Shown here piece by piece: positions 1-5,181 of a stretch of 5,181 nt of DNA. How positions within the stretch are numbered: the stretch's first letter is position 1; each line of letters starts with the position of its first letter. The position numbers and the translations under genes are program-made. The DNA lies in assembly GCA_031285365.1 (NCBI GenBank), contig JAITWP010000280.1:1-5181 (forward strand). The letters run 5' to 3'. This stretch comes from Azoarcus sp. (lineage in GTDB: Bacteria > Pseudomonadota > Gammaproteobacteria > Burkholderiales > Rhodocyclaceae). The notes beneath the pieces were generated by a model, which was given only the letters and a program-made list of their open reading frames with translations, had not been told where the DNA came from and did no database searches.

Positions 1-2
1 CC

Positions 3-34
3 GAAGCCTGTAAGATCCACCCAGAGCAGGCTTC
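3..34. repeat. 8-bp inverted repeat at the window's left edge
   Basis: GAAGCCTG (3-10) and CAGGCTTC (27-34) can pair around a 16-nt loop. No T-run follows on either strand, so it is not a classic intrinsic terminator. It may belong to the 3' end of a gene outside the window. The rest of 35-163 shows no gene I can support: the plus-strand frames are short, and the long minus-strand frame is only the antisense of yciB and ppiC continued. Confidence 0.3.
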
Positions 35-163
35 CTCCTGTTACATGACCGCATTGTCCTGGACATTGACGCTGCAACAGGAAACACAGGACATTTCCAG
101 TTGAAGTGTCAAAACCACACCAAACTGTTCGTGCCATTGTCCGGCAACGAAAAACCTCCGTGC

Positions 164-206
164 ATACGAAGCTGAAGAGTCCCCGAAAGCCACGCCAACT
201 TCGTAT
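164..206. repeat. 8-bp inverted repeat overlapping the candidate yciB promoter
   Basis: ATACGAAG (164-171) and CTTCGTAT (199-206) are exact inverse complements separated by 27 nt. The right arm runs into the TATAAT box. As an operator, the two half-sites would sit about four helical turns apart centre to centre (35 bp is 3.3 turns, so not clearly in phase). As RNA, the right arm would fall upstream of the predicted start site, so it would not form a leader hairpin. Function is unknown and chance is possible. Confidence 0.3.
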
Positions 207-209
207 AAT
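204..209 (+). promoter_or_regulatory. Candidate -10 box (TATAAT) of the yciB–ppiC operon
   Basis: A perfect sigma-70 type TATAAT lies 8 nt before the yciB ATG at 218. With normal spacing, transcription would start at about 216, leaving almost no 5' leader. No good TTGACA-like -35 is seen at 16-18 nt spacing (the area reads CCCCGA), and there is no TGn extension. If real, the promoter would be weak or activator-dependent. The right arm of an 8-bp inverted repeat (199-206) overlaps the box. A chance match remains possible. Confidence 0.42.
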
Positions 210-217
210 CTCCGCCC

Positions 218-847
218 ATGAAAATCCTTTTCGATCTGCTGCCGGTCATTTTCTTTTTTAGCGCCTACTATATCGCCGGAGCCTTTCCGGACGAGGCGCA
301 CGCTCTGGTCACGAAATGGCTGGCTGCGGACATTCCCGTCGATCTGGCGCCCATCCTGATTGCCACTTTCACTACCATCGTCGCCACAGCGCTGCAAATC
401 GGCCTCGTCTGGCTCAAACACCGCAAGGTCGATCGCATGCTGTGGATCAGCCTGCTCGTCATCGCCACTCTTGGTGGAGCCACGCTTGCGTTCCACGATC
501 CGGCCTTCATCAAGTGGAAACCCACCGCCCTTTACTGGCTGTTCGGCTTGGTGCTGATTGCCTCGGACATGGCTTTCGGCCGCAACCTCATCAGGAAAAT
601 GCTCGAAGGCCAGATACGCCTCCCCGATCCGATATGGTTTCGCCTCAACTTGGCATGGGCATTGTTTTTTGTCATACTCGGTACGCTTAACATCTATGTG
701 GCGTACAACTTTTCGGAAAAGGTCTGGGTCAACTTCAAGGCAATTGGCTGTCTTGTACTGATTTTTGTATTCGCGCTTGCCCAGGGGCTGTACCTGTCGA
801 AACACCTGCTTGAAGACGAAACCAGCCAGGACGAGGCCAGCCCATGA
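218..847 (+). CDS. yciB: YciB / septation protein A family inner-membrane protein
   Basis: The 209-residue product matches the YciB (IspZ, septation protein A) family throughout. Family-typical stretches are the N-terminal FDLLPVIFFF, FHDPAFIKWKPT (92-103), LPDPIWFRLNLAWALFF (135-151) and KVWVNFK (168-174). About five or six membrane segments are visible (roughly 3-22, 44-66, 74-92, 104-120, 144-163, 171-193), placing it in the inner membrane. Known members affect septation and envelope integrity and interact with elongation and division proteins; the biochemical activity is not settled. At 209 residues it is longer than the E. coli protein (179): the extra length is in the loop between segments 1 and 2 (about residues 21-44) and in a charged C-terminal tail. 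The ATG is set by homology of the first residues. No Shine-Dalgarno sequence precedes it, and a TATAAT ends only 8 nt upstream, which suggests leaderless translation. Its TGA overlaps the ATG of a 14-codon frame that leads into ppiC. Confidence 0.93.
   Translation: MKILFDLLPVIFFFSAYYIAGAFPDEAHALVTKWLAADIPVDLAPILIATFTTIVATALQIGLVWLKHRKVDRMLWISLLVIATLGGATLAFHDPAFIKWKPTALYWLFGLVLIASDMAFGRNLIRKMLEGQIRLPDPIWFRLNLAWALFFVILGTLNIYVAYNFSEKVWVNFKAIGCLVLIFVFALAQGLYLSKHLLEDETSQDEASP
833..836 (+). promoter_or_regulatory. Possible ribosome binding site for the linker mini-ORF
   Basis: GAGG inside the last codons of yciB lies 7 nt before the ATG at 844. That spacing is suitable for initiation or re-initiation at the ATGA overlap of the yciB stop. 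Confidence 0.3.
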
Positions 848-888
848 ACGTCCAAACCAAACCCCTGTCTTGCAAAAAGGAATCCTGA
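844..888 (+). CDS. 14-codon linker ORF between yciB and ppiC, possible translational coupler
   Basis: The frame encodes MNVQTKPLSCKKES. Its ATG overlaps the yciB TGA (ATGA, 844-847), and its own TGA overlaps the ppiC ATG (TGATG, 886-890). A GAGG at 833-836 stands 7 nt upstream. Both overlaps are the usual form for translational coupling, so ribosomes finishing yciB could pass through this frame to ppiC. The peptide matches no family I recognise and may have no role of its own. In several betaproteobacteria I recall a bolA-like gene between yciB and ppiC, so this could be the stub of a deleted gene; that is inference. It may also be a chance frame, since ppiC has its own ribosome site. Confidence 0.3.
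   Translation: MNVQTKPLSCKKES
877..881 (+). promoter_or_regulatory. Ribosome binding site of the ppiC gene (fixes start at 888)
   Basis: AAGGA sits 6 nt before the ATG at 888. The same frame stays open upstream to 765 inside yciB. This site, together with the lipoprotein signal starting at 888, shows that 888 is the true start. Confidence 0.75.
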
Positions 889-1760
889 TGAAAATTTTCC
901 CGAACCACCTCCGTGTTGTTTTCGCCGCTATCGGTCTGATCGCCCTGACGGGCTGTGCCGGTGATCGCGCTCCCACCGCTTCCGGTACAGGGGGAGCATC
1001 TACCGCCAGCGGTGTCGTCATATCAGATGAAGTCATCGAAGTCATCATCGCCGAACAGCGCGCCCAGGGCGCACCGGAAGACCCGAACATGAAGGACGGC
1101 ATCCGCAGGGAGCTCGCTCGCCGGGCAATGCTTGAGCAGGATGCCATCAAGGCCGGCATCGACAAGCGCCCCGACACGCTCGTCCGGCAAAACCTCGCCC
1201 GTCAGAATGCGCTGATACGCGACTACGTGCAGGACTGGGCAAAAACCAACGCGCCGACCAATGAAGAACTGGAGCAGGAGTACGACAAGATCATAGCCTC
1301 CATGGATGGGCAAAAGGAATTCCACGCAAGGCACATCCTGCTCAAGACCGAACAGGATGCCAAGAACGTGATCTCCAGGCTCCAGAAGGGCGCGAAATTC
1401 GCGGAACTGGCAAGCAGGTCACTCGATCCTGGCTCCAAGGACAACGGCGGCGACCTCGGCTGGGCCAGCCCTGCCATGTTCGCTCCGCCTTTCTCCGAGG
1501 CAATGACCCAGCTTTCCAAAGGAAAGTACACCACGACGCCGGTCAAGACCGAGTACGGCTACCATGTCATCTTCTTGGAAGACGAGCGCAGCATTCAGGT
1601 TCCGCCCCTCAGTGAGATCAAGCCGGAACTGCAACAACGGATGCAGCAGCAGAGATGGCAGGCATACGTCGAGGAACTGGACAGGAATGCCGATCCGGGC
1701 AGAAGCGCCGAGGACAACAAGGGTGCCGAAGCAGTAGAGAGTACCGAAGAAGTAAAATAG
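888..1760 (+). CDS. PpiC/parvulin-type peptidyl-prolyl cis-trans isomerase, predicted lipoprotein
   Basis: The 290-residue product has a lipoprotein signal: basic start, hydrophobic core 10-20 and lipobox LTGC with the modified Cys at 23. Ala at +2 predicts sorting to the outer membrane. A Ser/Thr/Gly-rich spacer (about 24-43) leads to a helical SurA_N-like region (about 46-135). One parvulin (rotamase) domain follows at about 146-232. Visible hallmarks are HARHILLK (146-153), FAELASRSLDPGSKDNGGDLGW (171-192), the F-x-x-x-F segment around 198-202 and GYHVIFL (224-230), which carries the conserved active-site His. The family isomerises Xaa-Pro bonds and assists folding of periplasmic and outer-membrane proteins; SurA and PrsA are better known relatives. 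The C-terminus (about 235-290) is Gln-rich, then acidic and low in complexity. The gene follows yciB with overlapping stop and start codons through a mini-ORF and probably shares its transcript. It ends convergently with plsC. Family assignment is firm; the exact client proteins are unknown. Confidence 0.93.
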   Translation: MKIFPNHLRVVFAAIGLIALTGCAGDRAPTASGTGGASTASGVVISDEVIEVIIAEQRAQGAPEDPNMKDGIRRELARRAMLEQDAIKAGIDKRPDTLVRQNLARQNALIRDYVQDWAKTNAPTNEELEQEYDKIIASMDGQKEFHARHILLKTEQDAKNVISRLQKGAKFAELASRSLDPGSKDNGGDLGWASPAMFAPPFSEAMTQLSKGKYTTTPVKTEYGYHVIFLEDERSIQVPPLSEIKPELQQRMQQQRWQAYVEELDRNADPGRSAEDNKGAEAVESTEEVK

Positions 1761-1785
1761 GGCCGTCCTTTTCAGGAAGGATCTT

Positions 1786-1818
1786 CTGTAGGGGCGGGTC
1801 TCAGACCCGCCCCTACAG
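1786..1818. repeat. 33-bp GC-rich palindrome, REP/MITE-like, between convergent genes
   Basis: The left arm CTGTAGGGGCGGGTCT (1786-1801) and the right arm AGACCCGCCCCTACAG (1803-1818) are exact inverse complements around a single C. As RNA, either strand would form a very stable hairpin of 14-15 pairs with a 3-5 nt loop. There is no T-run after it on either strand, so it is not a standard intrinsic terminator, though it could protect 3' ends or limit read-through between the convergent ppiC and plsC transcripts. I recognise the GTAGGGGCGGGT...ACCCGCCCCTAC type as a short dispersed palindrome seen in intergenic DNA of varied bacteria. Its translation gives Gly-Gly-Ser-x-Thr-Arg-Pro-Tyr on both strands, a phrase common in spurious ORFs. 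Its right arm supplies the final Leu codon and the stop codon of plsC. The rest of the gap (1761-1785) holds only a weak 5-bp stem (1766-1770 with 1777-1781). Confidence 0.85.
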
Positions 1819-2580
1819 CGTATCGAACTCGTCCTCTGCCTGCTCCTGTTCACCGTCCTTGAAATGGTGAGGAAACAGGTGAGTCATCTCACTTTCGATC
1901 CACTCTTTTGTGCGACGGTTGATTTCTTCGACCTTGACGCCCTTGACTTCGATCACGGGACCGACGCTGACGGTGACTTCGCCCGGATACTTCAGGAACG
2001 CCTGCCGCCGCCAGAACTCCCCCGCGTTGTGCGCCACGGGAACGATCGGGACTCCCGCACGCTTGGCGAGGAAAGCGGCGCCGGGGCGATAATTCCCGCG
2101 AACGCCTGGCGCAACCCGGGTACCTTCCGGAAATACCGCCACCCACAACCCTTCCTTCAGGCGCTCCCGGCCCTTTTCGACGACTTGTGAAAGCGCGTTC
2201 TTGCCCGCTTTGCGGTCAATGGCAATGGAACGGATGCTGGCCAACCCCCACCCCAGAAAGGGGATCCAGAGCAATTCCCGTTTGAGGATGTAACAGAGCG
2301 GCGGAAAAATGGCTTGCAACCCGAAGGTTTCCCAAGCCGACTGATGCTTGGAGACGATGACCGCCGGCCCGACGGGGATATTTTCCTGTCCGATCACACG
2401 ATACCGAATGCCGAGGATATGGCGGGAAGCCCATACCATCACGGGAACCCATTTCCTCACCCAACGGTGGCGAGTCATCGGCTTCACACCGATACAGGCC
2501 ACCAGTACCCCCAGCGAACCGAAGTAGATCGTTGCCAGGGATGCAAACAACAAAAAAACAGTAGAACGGATAAAAATCAT
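1813..2580 (-). CDS. plsC: 1-acyl-sn-glycerol-3-phosphate acyltransferase (PlsC/LPLAT family)
   Basis: The 255-residue product transfers an acyl group to the sn-2 position of lysophosphatidic acid to make phosphatidic acid at the inner membrane. An N-terminal membrane anchor is visible (about 6-31). LPLAT motifs appear in order: motif I HQSAWE (79-84), motif II around SIRSIAIDR (115-123), motif III FPEGTR (150-155) and motif IV VPIVPVAHN (177-185). Motif I has Glu where the classic HxxxxD has Asp; I regard this as a known subgroup variant, and all other motifs are intact. The tail from about 236 is charged and acidic. The ATG at 2580 is 12 nt after the gmhB stop, with no clear Shine-Dalgarno sequence, so coupled translation is likely. 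The last Leu codon and the TAG lie inside the 1786-1818 palindrome, so the original C-terminus may have been different. Another lysolipid acyltransferase substrate cannot be excluded. Confidence 0.9.
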   Translation of the reverse strand: MIFIRSTVFLLFASLATIYFGSLGVLVACIGVKPMTRHRWVRKWVPVMVWASRHILGIRYRVIGQENIPVGPAVIVSKHQSAWETFGLQAIFPPLCYILKRELLWIPFLGWGLASIRSIAIDRKAGKNALSQVVEKGRERLKEGLWVAVFPEGTRVAPGVRGNYRPGAAFLAKRAGVPIVPVAHNAGEFWRRQAFLKYPGEVTVSVGPVIEVKGVKVEEINRRTKEWIESEMTHLFPHHFKDGEQEQAEDEFDTL

Positions 2581-2592
2581 GGAAACGCTATT

Positions 2593-3126
2593 TCAGGCAG
2601 TCAGTTGGGCAGCTACAGCGGCAAGATCGTCGAAAATTCTGGTCTGCGGCGGTAATTCCGGATCTTCTCGCGTTTTCGCTCCCTTGCCGGTCAACACCAG
2701 GTAAGGCTGGCCGCCCACCGCGATGGCCGCTTGCAGGTCGCGCAGGCTGTCGCCCACCACCGGCACGCCAGTCAGGTCAACATTGAAACGCTTGCTGATC
2801 TCGATGAGCAGTCCCGGCTTGGGCTTGCGGCAGTTACAGGGAGAATCCGCCGGATGTGGACAGAAGAAAATGGCATCGAGCCGCCCTCCCATCTGGGCAA
2901 GGCTCTTGATCATCTTGTCGTGAATGGCGTTGAGCGTATCCAGGTCGAAGAGGCCACGACCAACCCCGGACTGGTTGGAGGCAAGTACCACCCGCCAACC
3001 CCAACGGTTGAGGAGTGCGATGGCCTCCAGTGACCCGGGGATGGGACGCCATTCGTCGGGCGACTTGATGAACTGATCGGAGTCGTAGTTGATGACTCCA
3101 TCGCGGTCGAGAATGATGAGGTTCAT
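2593..3126 (-). CDS. gmhB: D-glycero-beta-D-manno-heptose 1,7-bisphosphate 7-phosphatase
   Basis: The 177-residue cytoplasmic HAD-superfamily enzyme removes the 7-phosphate of D,D-heptose 1,7-bisphosphate on the way to ADP-heptose for the LPS inner core. HAD motif I is LDRDGVIN (6-13, nucleophile Asp7 and acid/base Asp9), motif II is ASNQSG (49-54), the motif III Lys lies in RKPKPG (100-105), and motif IV is VVGDSLRD (123-130). The zinc loop typical of GmhB is complete: Cys89, His91, Cys97 and Cys99. Length is close to the E. coli protein (191). I chose the ATG at 3126, not the in-frame one at 3177, because the family starts right before the LDRDG motif, a GGAGG lies 9 nt upstream, and the longer start would overlap the end of glyS. 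It begins 22 nt after glyS and ends 12 nt before plsC, fitting one operon. A related histidinol-phosphatase role is less likely given the context and zinc loop. Confidence 0.93.
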   Translation of the reverse strand: MNLIILDRDGVINYDSDQFIKSPDEWRPIPGSLEAIALLNRWGWRVVLASNQSGVGRGLFDLDTLNAIHDKMIKSLAQMGGRLDAIFFCPHPADSPCNCRKPKPGLLIEISKRFNVDLTGVPVVGDSLRDLQAAIAVGGQPYLVLTGKGAKTREDPELPPQTRIFDDLAAVAAQLTA

Positions 3127-3135
3127 GGCAGAAAT

Positions 3136-3140
3136 CCTCC
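3136..3140 (-). promoter_or_regulatory. Ribosome binding site of gmhB (fixes start at 3126)
   Basis: On the minus strand GGAGG stands 9 nt before the ATG at 3126, within the 22-nt gap after the glyS stop. It supports the shorter 177-residue GmhB over a start at 3177 inside glyS. Confidence 0.75.
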
Positions 3141-3148
3141 CAGGATGT

Positions 3149-5181
3149 TCAGGCCGACAACCGCGAGAGATCGGCAACCCTGTTCATCGCCCCGTGCAGT
3201 TGGGTGAGCAGGGCCAGACGGTTTGCGCGTAACGCCGGATCTTCGGCATTGACCATCACCTTGTCGAAAAACGCATCCACGGGTTCGCGCAGGGCCGCGA
3301 GCGTCTGAAGCGAGTTACTGTAATCGCCCGCCTCGAAGGCCGCATCCGCTTTCGGTGCGATACGACCCAGTGCATTGGACAGCGCGATTTCGGCGGATTC
3401 CTTCAACAGGGCGGTATCGAGTTGCGCAATCGTGACCTCTTCGGCCTTCTTCAAGATATTTCCGACGCGCTTGTTGGCGGCGGCAAGCGCGGAGGCTTCG
3501 GGCAGGGCGGCAAACGCACGCACGGCGGCGAGGCGCCTGGGAATATCGGAAAGAATTTGCGGACACAGAGAAAGCACCGCATCGACTTCCTGCGCGGTAT
3601 AACCCTGCTCACGCAGACTGACGGCGAGGCGATCAAAGATGAATTCGGACAGAATCGAAGTGCTTTCGCCTCCCTCGAAAAACTCCTTGAAGTGCGCCGC
3701 CGCCAGATCGAGCAACTCGGAGAGAGGCACGTCCAACCCTCCTTCCGTCAATATCCGGATGACACCGAGCGCGTGGCGGCGCAACGCAAAGGGGTCTTTG
3801 TCGCCCGTGGGGGTCTGCCCGATGCCGAACATGCCCGTGAGCGTCTCCAGCTTGTCCGCCAGCGCAACGATCGTGCCGACCTTGCCGCGCGGCAGGGTAT
3901 CGCCCGCAAAACGTGGCTTGTAGTGATCTTCGATGGCATTGACGACTTCTTTATGAAAGCCGTCCCCCAAGGCGTAATAGCGGCCCATGATGCCTTGCAG
4001 TTCGGGGAATTCGCCCACCATGTCCGTCAGGAGATCGGCTTTCGCAACCAGCGCGGCCAGCTTGACTCTGTTGTCGAGCATGACGCTTTGCCTGGGGGTT
4101 AAATCCTCCGGCAGTTTTTTCACGATGTCGCGGCCAATGGCGGCTACCCGCTTGCTGCGCTCCAACTGGTTGCCGAGTTTGTTGTGATAGACGACTTTTT
4201 CCAGCGCCGGGATGCGCGACTCCAGCGTTTTTTTGCGATCCTGGTCGAAAAAGAATTTGGCATCGGCCAGCCGGGGACGCACGACGCGCTCATTGCCGCC
4301 GATGATGGCGGAAGGGTCGGCGGGCGTGAGATTGCTGACAATCAGGAAGTAGTGAGAAAGTTTTCCAGCGGCATTCAGCAGCGGAAAGTATTTCTGGTTC
4401 GCCTTCATCGTGAGAATCAGGCATTCCTGCGGCACTTCCAGAAATTCCGGCTCGAATTGTCCGACGAGCACATTGGGCCGTTCGACCAGCGCAGTCACCT
4501 CGTCGAGTAGCGCGTCGTCTTCCACCGGGGAGAGGCCGGGGCCAGCTTTTGCGGCAGCCACCTCCAACTGGCGGACGATCTCGGCGCGGCGCTCGGTAAA
4601 GGAAGCGATGACCGCGCCCCGGTCGAGCAGGATTCTGGCGTAGTAGTCGGCGTGTTCGACGGTAATGGGATCGGAGCCCCCCTCGAAACGATGCCCAACC
4701 GTCACCTTGCCGGAAGTGAGGCCGAGCGCGATAACCGGCACGACCGTCGCGCCATGCAGGGCAAGGAGAGAATGCGCGGGACGCACGAAATTGACGCTCG
4801 TCCAGCCGTCGGCCAGTTGGTAGCTCATCACCTTTGGAATCGGCAACGTGGTCAGCGCAACTCCAAGCGCCTTTTGCAGCCCTTCGGCCAGCGTCGCACC
4901 CTTGGCGGTGCTGTCGTAGAACAGAATCTCGGCCTTGCCGTCGTTTTCCCGGCGCAGTCCTTCAACGGCAGAAGCATCCGTTCCCAGGGCCGACAGTTTT
5001 TTCAACAACGCGGGTGTGGGCGTGCCTGACGAGTCCAGCCCAACGGAAACCGGCATCAGTTTCTGTGAAACAGACTTGGCGGCAGCGGCGGGCAACACAC
5101 TAGTGATGTGCGCAGCCAACCGGCGCGGCGTGGCGTAGGCAGTGACAACGGCATCTTCCGGAGCCAATCCGTCCCGCTTGA
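3149..5181 (-). CDS. glyS: Glycyl-tRNA synthetase beta subunit, 5' end outside the window
   Basis: This is the beta subunit of the bacterial two-subunit glycyl-tRNA synthetase, which pairs with GlyQ (alpha) to charge tRNA-Gly in the cytoplasm. The alpha subunit carries the aminoacylation core; beta binds tRNA. Residues are counted here from the TTG at 5167. Family stretches are TPRRLA (13-18), LPIPKVM (108-114), FVRPAHS (127-133), GHRFEGG (158-164), VVRPRLADAKFFFDQDRK (295-312), KPRFAGDTLP (417-426), FGIGQTPTGDKDPFALRR (447-464), ALAAANKRVGNILKK (560-574) and the C-terminal FFDKVMVNAEDPALRANRL (633-651). The last part belongs to the DALR-type anticodon-binding domain. No frameshift or gap is seen. 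The frame stays open to the window edge, and alignment to remembered E. coli GlyS (689 residues) suggests about 33 N-terminal residues lie beyond it. TTG 5167 is therefore internal, not the start. The gene leads the visible glyS–gmhB–plsC operon; glyQ is expected just upstream. Confidence 0.96.
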   Translation of the reverse strand, partial: KRDGLAPEDAVVTAYATPRRLAAHITSVLPAAAAKSVSQKLMPVSVGLDSSGTPTPALLKKLSALGTDASAVEGLRRENDGKAEILFYDSTAKGATLAEGLQKALGVALTTLPIPKVMSYQLADGWTSVNFVRPAHSLLALHGATVVPVIALGLTSGKVTVGHRFEGGSDPITVEHADYYARILLDRGAVIASFTERRAEIVRQLEVAAAKAGPGLSPVEDDALLDEVTALVERPNVLVGQFEPEFLEVPQECLILTMKANQKYFPLLNAAGKLSHYFLIVSNLTPADPSAIIGGNERVVRPRLADAKFFFDQDRKKTLESRIPALEKVVYHNKLGNQLERSKRVAAIGRDIVKKLPEDLTPRQSVMLDNRVKLAALVAKADLLTDMVGEFPELQGIMGRYYALGDGFHKEVVNAIEDHYKPRFAGDTLPRGKVGTIVALADKLETLTGMFGIGQTPTGDKDPFALRRHALGVIRILTEGGLDVPLSELLDLAAAHFKEFFEGGESTSILSEFIFDRLAVSLREQGYTAQEVDAVLSLCPQILSDIPRRLAAVRAFAALPEASALAAANKRVGNILKKAEEVTIAQLDTALLKESAEIALSNALGRIAPKADAAFEAGDYSNSLQTLAALREPVDAFFDKVMVNAEDPALRANRLALLTQLHGAMNRVADLSRLSA

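Noticed and set aside
3..107. Short plus-strand open frame at the left edge as the tail of an upstream gene
   Set aside because: About 34 codons with no recognisable family sequence, and it includes an inverted repeat. The evidence is too weak to call.
198..209. Resemblance of AACTTCGTATAAT (197-209) to a loxP arm
   Set aside because: The other inverted-repeat arm faces the wrong way and is 27 nt off, so there is no loxP geometry with an 8-nt spacer. The likeness is chance around the -10 box.
765..887. Upstream extension of the ppiC frame to 765
   Set aside because: It would overlap yciB by over 80 nt and bury the lipoprotein signal. The ribosome site at 877-881 and the signal peptide start at 888.
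41..1177. Minus-strand open frame of 378 codons
   Set aside because: It is the antisense of yciB and the first third of ppiC, both solid family matches. Its translation is low in pattern, has no recognisable domain and no ribosome site.
1766..1781. TCCTT/AAGGA stem as an intrinsic terminator of ppiC
   Set aside because: The stem has only 5 pairs, is AT-rich and is not followed by a T-run on the plus strand.
1419..1853. Minus-strand frame of 144 codons across the ppiC end and the palindrome
   Set aside because: It is antisense to ppiC, and its GGSETRPY phrase comes from translating the palindrome, which marks a spurious ORF. The plus-strand frame 1655-1870 fails for the same reason (GGSQTRPY).
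3127..3177. Longer GmhB start at 3177
   Set aside because: The extra 17 residues are not family-like, overlap glyS, and would lie upstream of the good GGAGG at 3136-3140.
3422..4102. Plus-strand open frame of 226 codons inside glyS
   Set aside because: It lies wholly antisense to well-conserved glyS, and its Arg/Gln/Gly-rich translation is typical of a GC-rich shadow frame.
5165..5167. TTG at 5167 as the glyS start
   Set aside because: The frame continues open to the window edge, and the known N-terminal part of GlyS would be missing. It is an internal Leu codon.

Overview
The window looks like an ordinary chromosomal stretch of a Gram-negative proteobacterium, most likely a betaproteobacterium. 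The reasons are the glyS–gmhB–plsC cluster on the minus strand (an order I associate with Betaproteobacteria), a two-subunit-type glycyl-tRNA synthetase, a GmhB for LPS heptose synthesis, a diderm lipoprotein signal, a moderately high GC content, and a PlsC with a KHQSAWE-type motif I. Genus cannot be fixed from the sequence alone.

Layout: positions 1-217 hold no convincing gene, only two short inverted repeats and a TATAAT box very close to the first start codon. Two plus-strand genes follow. The first is yciB, an inner-membrane protein of the septation protein A family (218-847). The second is a PpiC/parvulin-type peptidyl-prolyl isomerase with a lipoprotein signal (888-1760). A 14-codon reading frame (844-888) overlaps the stop codon of yciB and the start codon of ppiC, so all three frames are joined without a gap. 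A convergent intergenic space (1761-1812) follows, containing most of a nearly perfect 33-bp GC-rich palindrome (1786-1818). This looks like a dispersed REP/MITE-like repeat, and it supplies the last sense codon and the stop codon of the gene on the other strand.

The rest is a minus-strand operon read from right to left: glyS (glycyl-tRNA synthetase beta subunit, 5' end cut by the window edge), gmhB (D,D-heptose 1,7-bisphosphate phosphatase) and plsC (1-acylglycerol-3-phosphate acyltransferase). The gaps are 22 and 12 nt, so co-transcription and some translational coupling are likely.

Taken together the window serves the cell envelope (LPS core heptose, phospholipid, outer-membrane protein folding, septum/envelope integrity) plus one tRNA-charging enzyme. 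I do not see a new multi-gene system. The points most worth checking are the palindrome that forms the plsC stop, the mini-ORF linking yciB to ppiC, and the possible leaderless start of yciB.
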